A stretch of 64,000 nt of DNA from Chlorops oryzae. Taxonomy: Eukaryota > Arthropoda > Insecta > Diptera > Chloropidae. Below, piece by piece: positions 62,884 through 64,000 of the stretch (position 1 is its first letter; each line of letters opens with the position of its first letter). The position numbers and the translations under genes were made by a program. The stretch lies in assembly GCA_020466095.1 (NCBI GenBank), contig CM035808.1:3360690-3424689 (forward strand). Direction: 5' to 3'. Below the pieces are notes generated by a model that was not told the origin of the DNA, did not search any database, and saw nothing but the letters and a program-made list of their open reading frames with translations.

Positions 62884-63319
62884 CAGTGTTCGGACTACGG
62901 AAACCCCATTTCGTAGTAGAAGACCAAAAAAATCGGAGATTTTTGTTTGCTCTTCTTTATTACAGCATGTTCGGACTACGGAAACCCCATTTCGTATAAA
63001 GACCAAAAAGAGTAAAGAATTTTGGACAAAAAAAAAAAAAGGTCAACGATTCATTTCAAGCAAACATATATTTTACATTGACATATTACATATATTTTTT
63101 TTTCTCCATCAGTCAAGATTTAGATACAGAGACATCTGTATGGAAAACAACAATTTCTTTACGAACGAGGGACACAAAAAACTCGTTCTCATTACGTCTA
63201 AATCGTGACATAGACAAAATTATTTTGAGTTTGGTGAAGTGAAAAATCGGAGTAGATTTCAAAAAATTTAAAAAAAAACGGAGTAGATCTACTCCGATCG
63301 GAGTATAGTCCGAACCCTG
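62884..63319. mobile_element. hAT-type MITE, 436 bp, with partial end duplication
   Basis: CAGTGTTCGGACTA and TAGTCCGAACCCTG are inverted ends with one mismatch. Flanks GTTCTGAC (62876-62883) and GTTCTCAC (63320-63327) are an 8-bp target duplication with one change. Inside, 62941-62994 repeats the left flank and left end (TTTGCTCTTCTTTATTACAG, then GCATGTT, CGGACTACGGAAACCCCATT) without the 12 bp containing CAGTG, i.e. a tandem duplication across the boundary with a small deletion. Confidence 0.75.
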
Positions 63320-63327
63320 GTTCTCAC

Positions 63328-63766
63328 AGTATCTGAAATTGCGCAATTTCGATGGGAAACTCGTTCGCACATATGCACTTTCAGCTTTCGCACTTTCGCT
63401 TGTCAAGAAACGATGGCAACAAAAAACAGTTGATAGTTGGCTTTTAAGAAATTTGTAGAAACGGGAGAAGATATGGAATTGTAAGCAATATCTATTATTC
63501 TGTATAATTTATATAATTCTTCATAATTCATAATTCTGCCTAAAAAAATTATCGGTAACACATTTTCAGGGTCGATTTCGACGAAGTTGAGTTGATAAGG
63601 ACCCAATTTCGCTTGTCAGCAATTTATATGGTCAATTTGCTCATTTTCAGCTCTTTCGCGGTCAAAGTTGAGATAGCTTCGAAATGGCGCAATTTCGGAT
63701 ATTGAGAGAACATGCTATAAGAAAAGCAAATAAATAAAAGCACGTGCCAATACATATACTATCAAC
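63328..63766. other. Right flank, no gene recognised
   Basis: Short open frames only. Repeated CAATTTCGAT words occur (GCGCAATTTCGATGGGAAAC, GGCGCAATTTCGG), and a possible acceptor CATTTTCAG at about 63562, but no protein similarity is evident. Confidence 0.35.
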
Positions 63767-64000
63767 CAGTGCTGCCAACTTAGGGTATTTTACCCTATTT
63801 TTGGGGGAAATTGATTTGAATTGTGTATTTTTTGGGGATAAAAATGTTTAGGGTTTTTTTCGGGGAAAATTATAACTGAATCAAATTTTTTTTTCATTCA
63901 TACCGCATAAAAATTTTTCGCTTGTCTTTCATCCGAAACTCGCTTGTTTCTTAAACAGCTTTCACATGTACCAAATTTTTTCGGGTGGCATTCGATACAT
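63767..64000. mobile_element. Possible left end of a hAT-type element, cut by window end
   Basis: CAGTGCTGCCAACTTAGGGT has the CAGTG(T/C)TGCCA start shared with the hAT element at 58877. The other end would lie outside the window, so this is tentative. Confidence 0.4.

Overview
The window is a piece of an AT-rich insect nuclear genome, almost certainly a higher fly (Diptera). The evidence is the set of intron-containing genes with clear fly or animal homologues, a nearly complete irritans-subfamily (Himar1-type) mariner, TATCGATA (DRE-type) promoter elements, and a heavy load of small inverted-repeat transposons. The family of fly cannot be fixed from the sequence. From memory, several of these genes are X-linked (Muller element A) in Drosophila, so this may be the homologous element.

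Ten protein-coding genes can be assembled exon by exon. In order: a Tre1/moody-type receptor (+, 4540-6201); Sik2 kinase (-, 9844-17469); a GPATCH2/GPATCH2L-like nuclear protein (-, 24858-27269); small optic lobes/calpain-15 (+, 28641-42352); Stk16-like NAK kinase (-, 43724-44807); Gemin3/DDX20 helicase (-, 45666-49096); RBM25 splicing factor (+, 50359-55540); Rab18 (-, 57608-58761); RNA 3'-phosphate cyclase (+, 60764-61843); and METTL1 tRNA m7G methyltransferase (-, 61906-62758). They are not a pathway. Four act on RNA (Gemin3, RBM25, RTCA, METTL1), two are kinases, and the rest are a receptor, a protease, a GTPase and a putative nuclear protein.

The spaces and introns are crowded with mobile DNA. 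I can define hAT-type elements with 8-bp target duplications, TA-flanked elements, a palindromic MITE family (here called A) in at least eight places, a 0.75-kb inverted-repeat element in two copies, a 0.85-0.95-kb dispersed repeat with a GACA/CTGT microsatellite in three copies, a ~1-kb hairpin in a sol intron, and a Himar1-like mariner inserted in a family A copy. Family and repeat names (A, B, C, D) are mine.

Two things stand out. First, the Gemin3 tail is built from tandemly duplicated small exons separated by ~70-bp introns. Second, six of the ten genes carry single-base frameshifts inside otherwise intact exons with perfect splice phases, and Sik2 seems to lack the exon for the end of its kinase domain, in an intron now filled by a ~140-bp tandem array. 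The frameshifts look like uncorrected sequencing indels, but a decaying gene copy (for example on a non-recombining chromosome) should be excluded.
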